DNA from: an uncultured Granulosicoccus sp.
GTDB lineage: Bacteria > Pseudomonadota > Gammaproteobacteria > Granulosicoccales > Granulosicoccaceae
NCBI GenBank assembly: GCA_937924505.1
Contig: CALDSR010000057.1
Location: 1 to 64,000 of the forward strand
Length of the DNA stretch: 64,000 nt
Direction of reading: 5' to 3'
Shown here one piece after another: positions 43,617 through 52,678 of this stretch. The notes under the pieces are model-generated. The model was given only the letters and a program-made list of their open reading frames with translations. It made no database searches and was not told the origin of the DNA. The position numbers and the translations under genes are program-made. Each line of letters begins with the position of its first letter. Position 1 is the stretch's first letter.

Positions 43617-44891
43617 TCAGGTTCCTTGCGTGTTCGACTTGCGTGCTGTCCGGGGCGGTTCTTCAACCTTGGCGAGAAACCACATGCCGGAGAGAAAGAG
43701 CACGATTATAGAGAGAAGACCGAGCCTTGAGCTCTCCGTGGTCGCAGCGACGACACCGACGAGTAGCGGGCCGACGACAGCGGCCGCCTTGCCAAGCATA
43801 TTCAGAAGGCCGAAGTATTCGCCACTCTTCTCTGGGGGTATCAGGTGGCTGAACAGCGACCGGGAAAGCGATTGCACACCACCCTGGACCAGACCCAGTG
43901 CTACTGCCAGTACATAGAATTCGAGCACCGAATCCATGAAAACAGCAGCAATTGTGGCGACGACGTAGGTCCCGAGACCAATCCACAAGCCCCGTTTGGC
44001 CCCAAATTTTTCGCCAATACGTCCAAAAACAAGCGTTGCCGGGAAACCGATGAATTGCACGATCAGCAAAGCGACGATCAGACTGTTTGACGGCAAGCCG
44101 ATTGCCATGCCGTAGTCGACCGCCATGCGGATGATCGTTGCCACGCCATCGATATATAGCCAGTACGCGAGTAAAAACATCCACACATTGCGGTGCTGGC
44201 GCATGTCCCTGAATGTTCTCCGCAGCGCACCAATGGATTCACCCATACCACGGCTGGTTTTTTCAGAGACCGATTCCTGTTTCACACCCAACAACAGTGG
44301 CAGGCTGAAGACAAACCACCAGATAGACACACTCAAAAAGGAATAACGTACCGCATCGCTCGTCCCCGCGAGCCCAAACCAGGCGGGTTTCAAGGTCATC
44401 GATACGTTCAGCGCGAACAGCAAGCCGCCACCGAGATAACCAAGCGAATAGCCTAGCGCTGACAGGCGATGCCGGTCGGCAGGTGCGGCGATTGCCGGAA
44501 GCATGGCGTCATAAAAAACGTTAGCACCTGAAAACCCCAGAATGCCGAGTACATAGAGGCTGATAGCGAGCTGCCAATTGCCTTCGCCCACGAGGAAAAA
44601 TCCGGAGGTGGCGAGAATGCCTGTCAGCGCAAAAGCGCCGAGTAAGCGCTTGTGCTGGCCACTGGCATCGGCCACTGCGCCCAGGATCGGTGCGAGTAAT
44701 ACGATGATGAAGCTTGCGAGGGAATTACCGACACCGAGCCAGAACGTACTGGTTGTCACGGAGGTTCCGCTGCTCCAGTACTGCTTGAAGAAAAGCGGGA
44801 AAAAGCCCGCCATGACAGTGGTGGCAAAGGCTGAATTGGCCCAGTCATACAGGGCCCAGGAGAAGGCGGAACGCTTTTGTCGATCAGTCAC
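43617..44891 (-). CDS. UMF1/Atg22-like MFS transporter
   Basis: A 424-residue twelve-helix transporter. SWALYDWANSAFATTVMAGF (~10-29), SFIIVLLAPILGAVAD and GYLGGGLLFALN are characteristic of the bacterial UMF1 family related to yeast Atg22. Substrates are unknown for most members. It is the first gene of the operon with the PqiA-like and AEC genes, which follow without gaps. Confidence 0.87.
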   Translation of the reverse strand: MTDRQKRSAFSWALYDWANSAFATTVMAGFFPLFFKQYWSSGTSVTTSTFWLGVGNSLASFIIVLLAPILGAVADASGQHKRLLGAFALTGILATSGFFLVGEGNWQLAISLYVLGILGFSGANVFYDAMLPAIAAPADRHRLSALGYSLGYLGGGLLFALNVSMTLKPAWFGLAGTSDAVRYSFLSVSIWWFVFSLPLLLGVKQESVSEKTSRGMGESIGALRRTFRDMRQHRNVWMFLLAYWLYIDGVATIIRMAVDYGMAIGLPSNSLIVALLIVQFIGFPATLVFGRIGEKFGAKRGLWIGLGTYVVATIAAVFMDSVLEFYVLAVALGLVQGGVQSLSRSLFSHLIPPEKSGEYFGLLNMLGKAAAVVGPLLVGVVAATTESSRLGLLSIIVLFLSGMWFLAKVEEPPRTARKSNTQGT

Positions 44892-44946
44892 GATCGTAAG
44901 ACCCCATCATGGACCTCGAGAGGCAAGGGGCCGATGGTAGCGTTTT

Positions 44947-45264
44947 TTAGCTGATGATATTTTTAAGGCGCCCCAGCAAGGCATTGGATGCGGTGGTCAA
45001 TGGTGTCACGACTTGGATTGCGGTGCTCGATGTTGCAGCAGTCAGCTGACCCGGCTGGACAGGGAGCTCGTCGGAACCTGCGCCAACCGTGGAAAATGGG
45101 AATTGTTGCGCTTCGTCCATCTTCTGACAGGCCTGCTGAATCATGGCGTTGGTAATCGGCTGCTCTGAGTTGAAACGATCGAGCAGTGCCGCATAGGTAA
45201 TCTCTGCAGCATCGTTCGCTTCTTCTTTTGACGCCTTGAGCGGATAATCGACCGGCGGATACAT
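44947..45264 (-). CDS. hypothetical protein, 105 residues
   Basis: A small protein with no signal peptide or membrane segment and a helix-prone N-terminal half (EEANDAAEITYAALLDRFNS). Its Thr/Ala-rich C-terminal half is probably disordered. I do not recognise the family. It lies upstream of the MFS operon on the same strand. Confidence 0.5.
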   Translation of the reverse strand: MYPPVDYPLKASKEEANDAAEITYAALLDRFNSEQPITNAMIQQACQKMDEAQQFPFSTVGAGSDELPVQPGQLTAATSSTAIQVVTPLTTASNALLGRLKNIIS

Positions 45265-45418
45265 CAGTTGACCCCTGTACAGACATATTTGTGGTTGCAG
45301 TCATGACAACACGCCAGACGGATGATGTCACGCCTATGACCAAGTAGTGGTTCACACTTTTGGAATATGACCTGTGCCAACAGTCGGATCAGGTATCCGT
45401 AACGTTGTTTGCGCTGTT

Positions 45419-45895
45419 TTAACCAGCCGAGCTTGGCTCTGCGCTGAAGCGTTTCAATGACTCCCAGAGTGCGGCGGCGCCTGCCTTGCCGAGCATCTTT
45501 TCGAAGTGTTTTGGGTGCACGTAGGCTAGATCGTGCAGATTGCTGGCGTGATACCGCTCAGAAAGCGGTGCAATGCCCTCATCGGGTACTACGGCGGACA
45601 GCGGCGTTGTCAGGTAAAGAGGGTTCCAGCCTACGCGATTGTAGAATGCCAGCACGCCCTCGGTCCGGGCAATGGCGATACCTTGTAGCGGCGCGGACAG
45701 CCCCGCAAAGAAATGGCCGGCCAGAACATCCTTTTCGAAGTCGGCATTGGCAACCACGTCCGGCTTGATGCGCCCGATGCTGTTGAATACATCGCGCTTG
45801 ATACGCGCTTCAAGGGCTGCCGAGTCGTTCGGACTGACCAGCTCGGCCGCATGGGCGATCGGGTCGCGGGGTGTATCGTTCTGGGGGTCGCTCAT
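45419..45895 (-). CDS. hypothetical protein, 158 residues
   Basis: A soluble protein with no signal peptide. The conserved-looking core has GHFFAGLSAPLQGIAIARTE and AFYNRVGWNPLYLTTPLSAV, suggesting an ordered alpha/beta fold, but I recognise no family or catalytic motif. It is divergent from the cytochrome b561 gene (66-base gap), which may share its regulatory region. Confidence 0.55.
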   Translation of the reverse strand: MSDPQNDTPRDPIAHAAELVSPNDSAALEARIKRDVFNSIGRIKPDVVANADFEKDVLAGHFFAGLSAPLQGIAIARTEGVLAFYNRVGWNPLYLTTPLSAVVPDEGIAPLSERYHASNLHDLAYVHPKHFEKMLGKAGAAALWESLKRFSAEPSSAG

Positions 45896-45960
45896 GGTAG
45901 ATCAATCTGCCTGTCGGAACGCGTAGTATACGAACAGTCCCGGCAAAGGCTCGTTTTCCG

Positions 45961-46476
45961 ATGCATCAAAGTGATGCAAGCCCAGCAAGTTACACCTCGT
46001 TGCAGCGGCGTCTGCATTTTTTGGTTCTGCTGTTGATCGCCGCGCAGTACCTGTTTCAGGGTCCTATGCGAAATGCGCTCGAGCAGATAGAATCCGGCGC
46101 TGATCTGTCGTTTGCGGGCTTTCTTGTGACCACGGTACATACCCTCGGTGGGGCTTTGATTGCGGCGGCAATGCTGTGGCGCTGGCGACTAGCGCGTCAA
46201 AATCCTGTACCGATCGCGGCTGCTCGTCTTGGTGACAAGGCGTCGTGTTACATAAGAATCCATCACCAGCTCTTCTATGTCATGGTGCCGATAATGGTCA
46301 TCAGTGGTGCCTTACACTACTACCTTGGGTGGCAGTCAGCCGGTCGCTGGCACGAGCTTGGCAAGTGGGGACTGGCGGCGTTGATTGGCGTCCATGTGGC
46401 TGGTGCCCTGTGGCACGTTGTGACCGGCCATCGTGAGGTTTTTTCGCGCATGATGGGTAGAGAGCGCTCGCACTGA
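45961..46476 (+). CDS. cytochrome b561-type di-heme membrane protein
   Basis: A 171-residue four-helix protein. Paired histidines for two b hemes are visible: His near 19 (RRLHFLV), near 60 (TVHTLGG), HH near 101 (IRIHHQLFY) and His near 144/148 (GVHVAGALWHV). Such proteins move electrons across the inner membrane, often from quinol. The cytochrome c5-like gene follows 74 bases later, so the two may form a small redox pair. Confidence 0.84.
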   Translation: MHQSDASPASYTSLQRRLHFLVLLLIAAQYLFQGPMRNALEQIESGADLSFAGFLVTTVHTLGGALIAAAMLWRWRLARQNPVPIAAARLGDKASCYIRIHHQLFYVMVPIMVISGALHYYLGWQSAGRWHELGKWGLAALIGVHVAGALWHVVTGHREVFSRMMGRERSH

Positions 46477-46550
46477 TACACTAACGGGTTTGACCGAATA
46501 ATTAATTCTCGGCACCGCTGGTGCCGACAAGATCTTTTGGAGACCAAGGT

Positions 46551-47102
46551 ATGAGTTCTGCCAGTGATAGTGGCATGGTGAGGATGATGGGCGTCGTTGT
46601 TGCCGCGATTGTTATTCTTGCGTTTGGAGCGGGCATCGTTGCACGCATGCTCGGGGGCGATGAATCCGCCACCGCTGCTGGCGATTCGATTATGCGCAAC
46701 GCGCTCATTGAGCGGATATCCCCTGCGGGCGGTGTGCGTACGTCGCTCGATGACGTGCCGGTCGCGGCCGTAGCTGCCGACGCTCCCACAGAGGCTGACA
46801 CTGCTGCTGCCGAGGAGGCCGCCGCTGCCGCTGTCGCCGTTATGGGCCAGGCGCCTGAACTCGGATTGACCGACTCGGTCATGCAAGCCGTGGACGGTGC
46901 CTGTGCCGGCTGCCATATCTCCGGTGTTGCAAATGCGCCCAAGCTTGGCGATGCTGCTGCCTGGCAGCCGCGACTGGACAAGGGTATGGAGGCGCTCACT
47001 GCATCGGTGGTAAACGGCCTGAATGCCATGCCTGCGCGTGGTGGATCGACGCTGACAGACCTTGAAATACCGGTCGCCATCCAATATCTCCTGAGCAAAT
47101 AA
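46551..47102 (+). CDS. membrane-anchored cytochrome c5-like protein
   Basis: A 183-residue protein. ATG at 46551 is chosen with TGGAGA seven bases upstream; the open frame reaches back to a GTG at 46521. An N-terminal helix (MMGVVVAAIVILAFGAGIVA) anchors it. An Ala/Glu-rich linker leads to a class I cytochrome c domain (~105-183) with CAGCH and the methionine ligand in NAMPARGG, in the cytochrome c5 style. It faces the periplasm. Confidence 0.86.
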   Translation: MSSASDSGMVRMMGVVVAAIVILAFGAGIVARMLGGDESATAAGDSIMRNALIERISPAGGVRTSLDDVPVAAVAADAPTEADTAAAEEAAAAAVAVMGQAPELGLTDSVMQAVDGACAGCHISGVANAPKLGDAAAWQPRLDKGMEALTASVVNGLNAMPARGGSTLTDLEIPVAIQYLLSK

Positions 47103-47117
47103 AGAGACTTTCGGGCG

Positions 47118-47543
47118 ATGGATCAAATCATCGAATTTATTGGAAACCACACGCTGCTGTTCGTGGCGTTCTTCGCAACGCTCGGCATGCTCATCTATAC
47201 CGAGTACATGCGAATAGCTGGGAGTAGTGCTCAGCTGTCACCTTTTGCAGCGACGCAATTGATGAACGATGGGGATACCATCGTTGTCGATGTACGTGAT
47301 GAAAACGAATTCAAAAGCGGCCATGTGTTGAACGCGCGAAATCTGCCCGTGTCAAAGCTTGACGAGCGTATGCATGAGATCGAGAAGTTCAAGCAGCGCG
47401 ACATTGTCCTGTATTGCGATTCTGGAATGCGCACAACACGTGCTTCGGCCAAGTTGAAAAAAAATGGATTTGAGAAACTGCATGTCATCGCAGGTGGTTT
47501 GACGGCCTGGGAAAAGGCCAACTTGCCCACTGTTGTCAAGTAA
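47118..47543 (+). CDS. membrane-anchored rhodanese (YibN-like)
   Basis: A 141-residue protein with one N-terminal helix (HTLLFVAFFATLGMLIY) and a rhodanese domain carrying VVDVRDENEFKSGHV and the active-site loop YCDSGMRT (Cys ~100). The order rhodanese-glutaredoxin-SecB is the same as yibN-grxC-secB in enteric bacteria, which supports the assignment and the gammaproteobacterial origin. Confidence 0.88.
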   Translation: MDQIIEFIGNHTLLFVAFFATLGMLIYTEYMRIAGSSAQLSPFAATQLMNDGDTIVVDVRDENEFKSGHVLNARNLPVSKLDERMHEIEKFKQRDIVLYCDSGMRTTRASAKLKKNGFEKLHVIAGGLTAWEKANLPTVVK

Positions 47544-47570
47544 CCCATAAATTAATTGCGGAGAATTCGT

Positions 47571-47849
47571 GTGAGCGGAACTATCGTCATGTATGAATCC
47601 GACTGGTGCGGATTTTGTCGCGCAGCCCGTCGTTTACTCGAAAAAAAGGGCTGGGAATATGAAAGCCGCCTGGTTGATGGTAACAACGAGCTTCGCGCAG
47701 AGATGCAGCGAATCAGTGGAAGAACTTCGGTGCCACAAATTTTTTTTGGTAGTCGACATATCGGTGGTTTTGATGATATGGCGGATCTCGAAAAAGTTGG
47801 TGAACTTGATGCGATGTACGCTGCGATCGATGGCAAAACCCCTGAATGA
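47571..47849 (+). CDS. grxC: glutaredoxin 3
   Basis: A 92-residue glutaredoxin with active site CGFC (usual form CPYC) near residue 14, TSVPQIFF (cis-Pro loop) and GGFDDM. GTG at 47571 is chosen because CGGAG precedes it by about seven bases; a TTG at 47556 and ATG at 47589 are alternatives. It reduces disulfides with glutathione in the cytoplasm. It sits between the rhodanese and secB. Confidence 0.88.
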   Translation: MSGTIVMYESDWCGFCRAARRLLEKKGWEYESRLVDGNNELRAEMQRISGRTSVPQIFFGSRHIGGFDDMADLEKVGELDAMYAAIDGKTPE

Positions 47850-47871
47850 TTGACACGAGCAATTAGATAAC

Positions 47872-48378
47872 ATGGCTGAAGACAGCAAAGAAACAACAGC
47901 GGGAGCTGCAACGGGTGCCGCTAATCAGCCGCAATTCAAGATTCATCGTATTTACCTGAAAGACGTCTCCTACGAGTCCCCGCAGACACCTTCTGTATTT
48001 GTCAGTAACAAGAATTGGAAACCGAATGTTGCTTTGCATCTTAATACTGAAAGCAGCAAACTCGAAAATGATTTGTACGAATGTGTACTGACAGTTACGG
48101 CTACGGTAAAACTTGAAGACGAGGTCGCCTACCTGATAGAGCTTAAGCAGGCTGGTCTGTTTTTGATCAAAGGGTTTGAGGAAACCCGTATTGGGCCAAT
48201 GCTTGGCAGCTTCTGCCCAAATGTGTTATTCCCGTTTGCTCGCGAAGAGATTGCCTCGCTGGTACAGAAGGGTGGGTTCCCGCAGCTGCTATTGGATCCG
48301 GTTAATTTTGATGCCTTGTATGCGCAGCATGTTGAAACGAGTCGTCAGAATGCACCTGCTCCAGGTACACAGCAGTAG
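47872..48378 (+). CDS. secB: SecB export chaperone
   Basis: A 168-residue SecB with QFKIHRIYLKDVSYESPQ (~22-39), a preprotein-binding strand region, and LGSFCPNVLFPFAREEI (~119-135) at the SecA-contact end. It keeps presecretory proteins unfolded and passes them to SecA. It is full length with an Ala/Pro-rich C-terminus. It starts 22 bases after grxC and ends the conserved operon. Confidence 0.95.
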   Translation: MAEDSKETTAGAATGAANQPQFKIHRIYLKDVSYESPQTPSVFVSNKNWKPNVALHLNTESSKLENDLYECVLTVTATVKLEDEVAYLIELKQAGLFLIKGFEETRIGPMLGSFCPNVLFPFAREEIASLVQKGGFPQLLLDPVNFDALYAQHVETSRQNAPAPGTQQ

Positions 48379-48636
48379 AAATTTCCCTGCTGGACGTCAA
48401 TGAATCCAGTATTGCCTGGGATTCGTCTCGGCGGACCCGCTCGCTACGGGTGGGCTGAAGAAAATTGTCGATACCATTGCCTGATTGAATTAACAGCACG
48501 ATATTCAAGCACTTATCATTAAGGGTGCGAATTTGCGTTAAGGTAGCGGGCATGATACAGCTTGAATTCATGGTTCGGCTCGCGAACCGAGAAGCGTGTC
48601 GAGTGCTTCTGCAAAGCCAATCGATAGACGCAGGTC

Positions 48637-51600
48637 GTGGCTGAAGTAGCCGAGCAGATATTTGGTCGCCAGACGGTTACGCGCGGACGGGCACTGCAGC
48701 GCAGTGGCGCCGTGCTCGATATATGGGGTGATCCCGACAGCTCCGTGAGCGCCCTCGTTCAGGGGACTCAATCGTCACCTTACGCCGTAGAATTTTGGTT
48801 GGATAAAGATGGCGGCTTTGAGTTTGGCGAATGCAGTTGTCCGGTAGGGTACAACTGCAAACATGTAGTTGCCGCGACACTAGAATACTGGAACGATACC
48901 AGCGCGGATGATCATGCACCGGTCATGTCGTCTCGGTCGGCGCACATTGCAAGTGCTTCGCGCGACGAAACCGAAGTCAGTGAATGGTGGTCTCGGTTGT
49001 GTGCCAGCCTGATTGAAGATAGCGGGGTGTCCCAAAAGCCATCGCATACCACAGCGCAACACGGACCCTCGACTCGCGATCGAATATATTCGCTGTCGCC
49101 AAGTATATCGACCCCACAGAATGGCATTGTCGCTGGCGTCACGCTGACCTTACTTGATGCCTCGCGTACCGCGGCTGGTCACTACCACAAGGGCAGGCGC
49201 GCGAATCCCGACCGCGCGTATCTCGGTTTCGACACGCAACTCTTGTCAATTGATAAAGATATCGAAGCGCTTGGTGTTGCGCAACTAACTCAGGTGCATG
49301 GCCGCTGGGCTTCCGATTCTGGTCGCTACAATCTGGTCGGTCGCACTGGGCAATCGTTATTGGAGCTTGCGCTGTCTAGCGGACGCTGTTTTATCGACAA
49401 AGAGCGCCGTACGCCTGCCACACTGGGCGACAGGCGTGCGCTCCAATTCGTCTGGAAAACGGTAGACGACGAATCCATGCGCCTGACGGCTGAGCTCGAT
49501 GGTTTATCGAATTGGTGGGCAGTAGCTTCCAATCCACCCTACTGGATCGATCCCCGAACCTTCACAGTTGGTGTGATTGATACGAGCCTTGACGCTGAGC
49601 AATTCCTCTTGATGCTGGAAGCGCCTTCAGTGCCGGCGGCGGAGCTCCAATCCATCGCCGAGGAGCTTGCGCAGTTTCGCAACGTTGACTTGCCAGATTC
49701 GCAGCAAGCGCGTTCTGTCATTCCCATGCCGCCTGTCCAATTACTGCCGTTGATCGACGTGCCAGCGGTGCCCGTCATGATTCTGCGCTCGATAGACGAT
49801 AACCCGCACGTGGATTCTTGGCGATTGTTTCTGTGTATGCGTTATGGCAGCGCCGTTCTGCCTTGCAGTTATAACGAACATGATCCGATTACTCGCACCT
49901 GTGATGAGGATGGTCAGGTAGTGCGTGTCAAGCGTGATCTCGGGACAGAAACTGTTTGTTTTTTCGAGCTGATGCGGCGGGTGCCCGGGCTGCTGCCGCA
50001 GCTCGAGGAATCGTCGAATCTGCCAAGTTCAGTTTTCAGCGCAAGTGGTGACAGTCCCGCGGATCGCTTTACTCAATATCGAACCTTGGTGCGTCAGCGT
50101 GACGCGTTTGAAAGCGACGGCTGGACACTTATTGTTCTGCCACCGGTTCACACGGAAACAATCAGGCCTGAGCGTTTCGATGGTTTGGTTCAACGTGTCG
50201 ATAACGGTCCGGGCTGGTTTGACGTCTCGCTCGGCTTCCAGATCAATGGCGTACGCCATGATCTTCTTGAGCTAGTGGCGGACTACATAGAGCGTGGAGG
50301 GGGGGATGAACCCTTGCTGGTGGAGACCGATGAGGGCGGCTTTATCGAAGTACCTGCTGAAGTATTGCGTCCAGTTGCCCAGACCTTCCTTGAGCTTGGT
50401 GATCCGCTGGAAGGTGACGGGGACGGCAATAAAATTCGCTTGTCACGCGCCCGGGCACTTGCGCTTGAAGGCCTCGATGCCGCTCTCGGTATTGACGGTT
50501 GCGAGATGCGCTGGAACGGTATTCGTGAACCCTTCGCGTTGGCCCAGCAGCTACGCGCATTTGCGCAAACCGACATCGCGTCCCTCAAGCAAGTTACTGT
50601 GCCGCGCGGCCTTCAGGCAGTGCTTCGTCCCTATCAACGTACAGGCCTTGCGTGGCTGAACACGTTGGCAAAACACGATCTTTGCGGCATCCTCGCTGAT
50701 GACATGGGGCTCGGGAAAACGCTGCAAACTCTAGCTCATGTGCTGTGGTTAAGGCAGAGCCGTCGACTGAACGGGCCCGTGTTGGTGATCGTACCCACCA
50801 GTTTGTTAGTAAACTGGGCCCGGGAAGTCAGACGCTTCACACCGCGGTTGCATGTGCGTATCTGGCATGGACCCGAGCGTGGTCAGCTGCCGCTCAATGT
50901 CGAAAGTCCCCCTGCCAACCTCGTCATTACCAGCTATGGTCTGGCGTTGCGCGATCATGAGCTGCTGGCAGAGCATGGATTCGATTTCCTCGTGCTTGAT
51001 GAGGCACAACATATCCGTAATCCGCGGGCCAAGACAACTCGAGCGATCAAGGCACTGCCGATTACGCGCAGGTTATGCCTGTCGGGAACACCGCTTGAGA
51101 ATCATCTAGGCGAACTCTGGTCGCAGTTTGATTTCCTGATGCCTGGGCTACTTGGGGATGATCAACATTTCACGCGAAAATTCCGTACACCCATAGAGCG
51201 ATATGGCGATTCCGATTGTCAACAAAGACTGGCTAATGTCGTGGCTCCGTTTCTATTGCGGCGTCACAAGGAAGACGTTGCGACCGAGTTACCGCCAAAA
51301 ACAGAAATACTGCGAGAGGTGAAGCTCGGCGACGCGCAGGCGAAACTCTATGAAAGCATCAGGATTTCAATGAAGAAGCGTGTGCGTGATGCTCTGGATG
51401 CACGCGGTCTCGCTCGAAGCCAGGTGACCGTTCTGGATGCACTACTGAAACTACGTCAATTGTGCTGTCATCCTCACTTGTTGAAAATGAACAGCGCTCG
51501 CCGCTTGGGCGAGTCGGCCAAGACAGCACTTGCTCTCGACATGATCGACGAGCTTGTTGCCGAAGGGCGCCGGATACTCGTGTTTTCTTCGTTTACATCG

Positions 51601-52023
51601 ATGCTGTCGCTTCTTGAGCAGGAGCTCGGCAAGCGTGGTCACCGCTGGGTCAAACTTACTGGTCAGACACGTAAGCGCGATCAGGTAATCGACCGTTTCC
51701 AGCAAGGGGATGTGCCGTTGTTCCTGATCAGTTTGAAAGCCGGAGGTACCGGATTGAATCTGACTGCCGCCGATACGGTCATACTCTATGATCCTTGGTG
51801 GAACCCGGCCGCAGAGGACCAGGCGAGTGCGCGCACGCATCGTATAGGTCAGGACAAGCCGGTGTTTGTCTATCGGCTCGTCACGACCGACACGGTTGAG
51901 CAGCGAATCATCGCCATGCAGGATAGAAAACGTGAGCTTGCCCAAGCGACGCTCGAAGGTGGGGATCGCGGCACTCTCGGGCGAATGTCAGTAGATGAAA
52001 CGCTCGCCTTGTTCGACAGTTAA
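48637..52023 (+). CDS. SNF2-family helicase with N-terminal SWIM zinc finger
   Basis: A 1128-residue protein. The SWIM motif CSCPVGYNCKHVVA lies near 66-79, then a long variable region to ~640. The SNF2 ATPase has DDMGLGKT (motif I, ~688), DEAQ in LDEAQHIRN (motif II, ~786), LSGTPLENHLGELWS (motif III) and a helicase C domain (SLKAGGTGLNLTAADTV; QASARTHRIGQ). GTG at 48637 is the only usable start because a stop lies four codons upstream. It probably remodels nucleoprotein complexes as an ATP-driven DNA translocase. A 258-base spacer separates it from secB. Confidence 0.88.
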   Translation: MAEVAEQIFGRQTVTRGRALQRSGAVLDIWGDPDSSVSALVQGTQSSPYAVEFWLDKDGGFEFGECSCPVGYNCKHVVAATLEYWNDTSADDHAPVMSSRSAHIASASRDETEVSEWWSRLCASLIEDSGVSQKPSHTTAQHGPSTRDRIYSLSPSISTPQNGIVAGVTLTLLDASRTAAGHYHKGRRANPDRAYLGFDTQLLSIDKDIEALGVAQLTQVHGRWASDSGRYNLVGRTGQSLLELALSSGRCFIDKERRTPATLGDRRALQFVWKTVDDESMRLTAELDGLSNWWAVASNPPYWIDPRTFTVGVIDTSLDAEQFLLMLEAPSVPAAELQSIAEELAQFRNVDLPDSQQARSVIPMPPVQLLPLIDVPAVPVMILRSIDDNPHVDSWRLFLCMRYGSAVLPCSYNEHDPITRTCDEDGQVVRVKRDLGTETVCFFELMRRVPGLLPQLEESSNLPSSVFSASGDSPADRFTQYRTLVRQRDAFESDGWTLIVLPPVHTETIRPERFDGLVQRVDNGPGWFDVSLGFQINGVRHDLLELVADYIERGGGDEPLLVETDEGGFIEVPAEVLRPVAQTFLELGDPLEGDGDGNKIRLSRARALALEGLDAALGIDGCEMRWNGIREPFALAQQLRAFAQTDIASLKQVTVPRGLQAVLRPYQRTGLAWLNTLAKHDLCGILADDMGLGKTLQTLAHVLWLRQSRRLNGPVLVIVPTSLLVNWAREVRRFTPRLHVRIWHGPERGQLPLNVESPPANLVITSYGLALRDHELLAEHGFDFLVLDEAQHIRNPRAKTTRAIKALPITRRLCLSGTPLENHLGELWSQFDFLMPGLLGDDQHFTRKFRTPIERYGDSDCQQRLANVVAPFLLRRHKEDVATELPPKTEILREVKLGDAQAKLYESIRISMKKRVRDALDARGLARSQVTVLDALLKLRQLCCHPHLLKMNSARRLGESAKTALALDMIDELVAEGRRILVFSSFTSMLSLLEQELGKRGHRWVKLTGQTRKRDQVIDRFQQGDVPLFLISLKAGGTGLNLTAADTVILYDPWWNPAAEDQASARTHRIGQDKPVFVYRLVTTDTVEQRIIAMQDRKRELAQATLEGGDRGTLGRMSVDETLALFDS

Positions 52024-52045
52024 GCGAATAGCTAAATGTTTTGGG

Positions 52046-52510
52046 TTACACCCCGCCGTCAAACCCAAGTTGTCGCCAGGCTTCAAACAACACTATTGAT
52101 ACAGAATTGGCAAGATTCAAGCTGCGACTTGTCTCTCGCATCGGTAATCGCAGGCGATCTTCAACACGTGGATCATCAAGAATTGCGTCGGGTAGGCCGC
52201 GCGTTTCTGGGCCAAACAACAACACGTCATCGGGTCGGTATTGCACAGTCGTGTAAATATTCCGCCCTTTTGTCGTGAAGGCAAACCACCGACTCGACGA
52301 CAAATGATGCATACAGGCTTCGAAATTATCGTGGCATTGAAGCTCCGCGAATTCGTGATAATCGAGCCCGGCACGCCGAAGTGCTTTGGTCTCAAGTGAA
52401 AACCCCAATGGCTTTATCAGATGCAAGGTAGCGCCTGTATTTGCACACAGGCGTATGAGATTTCCGGTGTTGGGCGGAATCTCTGGTTCCATCAGAACTA
52501 TCTGCAACAT
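52046..52510 (-). CDS. trmL: tRNA (cytidine(34)-2'-O)-methyltransferase TrmL
   Basis: A 154-residue SPOUT methyltransferase that methylates the wobble 2'-OH of certain leucine tRNAs. Signatures are MLQIVLMEPEIPPNTGNLIR at the start, LFGPETRGLP (~98-107) and the knot region RSLNLANSVSIVLFE (~128-142). Length is normal. It is convergent with the helicase gene, 22 bases apart, and divergent from the pilus-like operon. Confidence 0.93.
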   Translation of the reverse strand: MLQIVLMEPEIPPNTGNLIRLCANTGATLHLIKPLGFSLETKALRRAGLDYHEFAELQCHDNFEACMHHLSSSRWFAFTTKGRNIYTTVQYRPDDVLLFGPETRGLPDAILDDPRVEDRLRLPMRETSRSLNLANSVSIVLFEAWRQLGFDGGV

Positions 52511-52678
52511 GTGTCGAATTTTTGTCGATTAGATTAACTGAAAATGAATATTACTGTTAAGTCGGCATTTGTAATGTTTTTAGCTGTTCTTGATTAGTGC
52601 AAATTAGGCAAAGCACCTTGCCGAGTTGTGTCGTACCCTCTATTGTTTAACCATAGTCGGTGCACTTGATACAAACGT

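Noticed and set aside
46320..47150. 276-codon minus-strand open frame over cytochrome genes
   Set aside because: Overlaps two well-supported plus-strand genes; composition is His/Arg-rich as expected of an antisense shadow.
48435..48451. ACCCG/CGGGT hairpin after secB as terminator
   Set aside because: The stem is only five base pairs and no T-tract follows.
52036..52278. Plus-strand frames over the trmL gene
   Set aside because: The minus strand encodes a full-length TrmL with all motifs.
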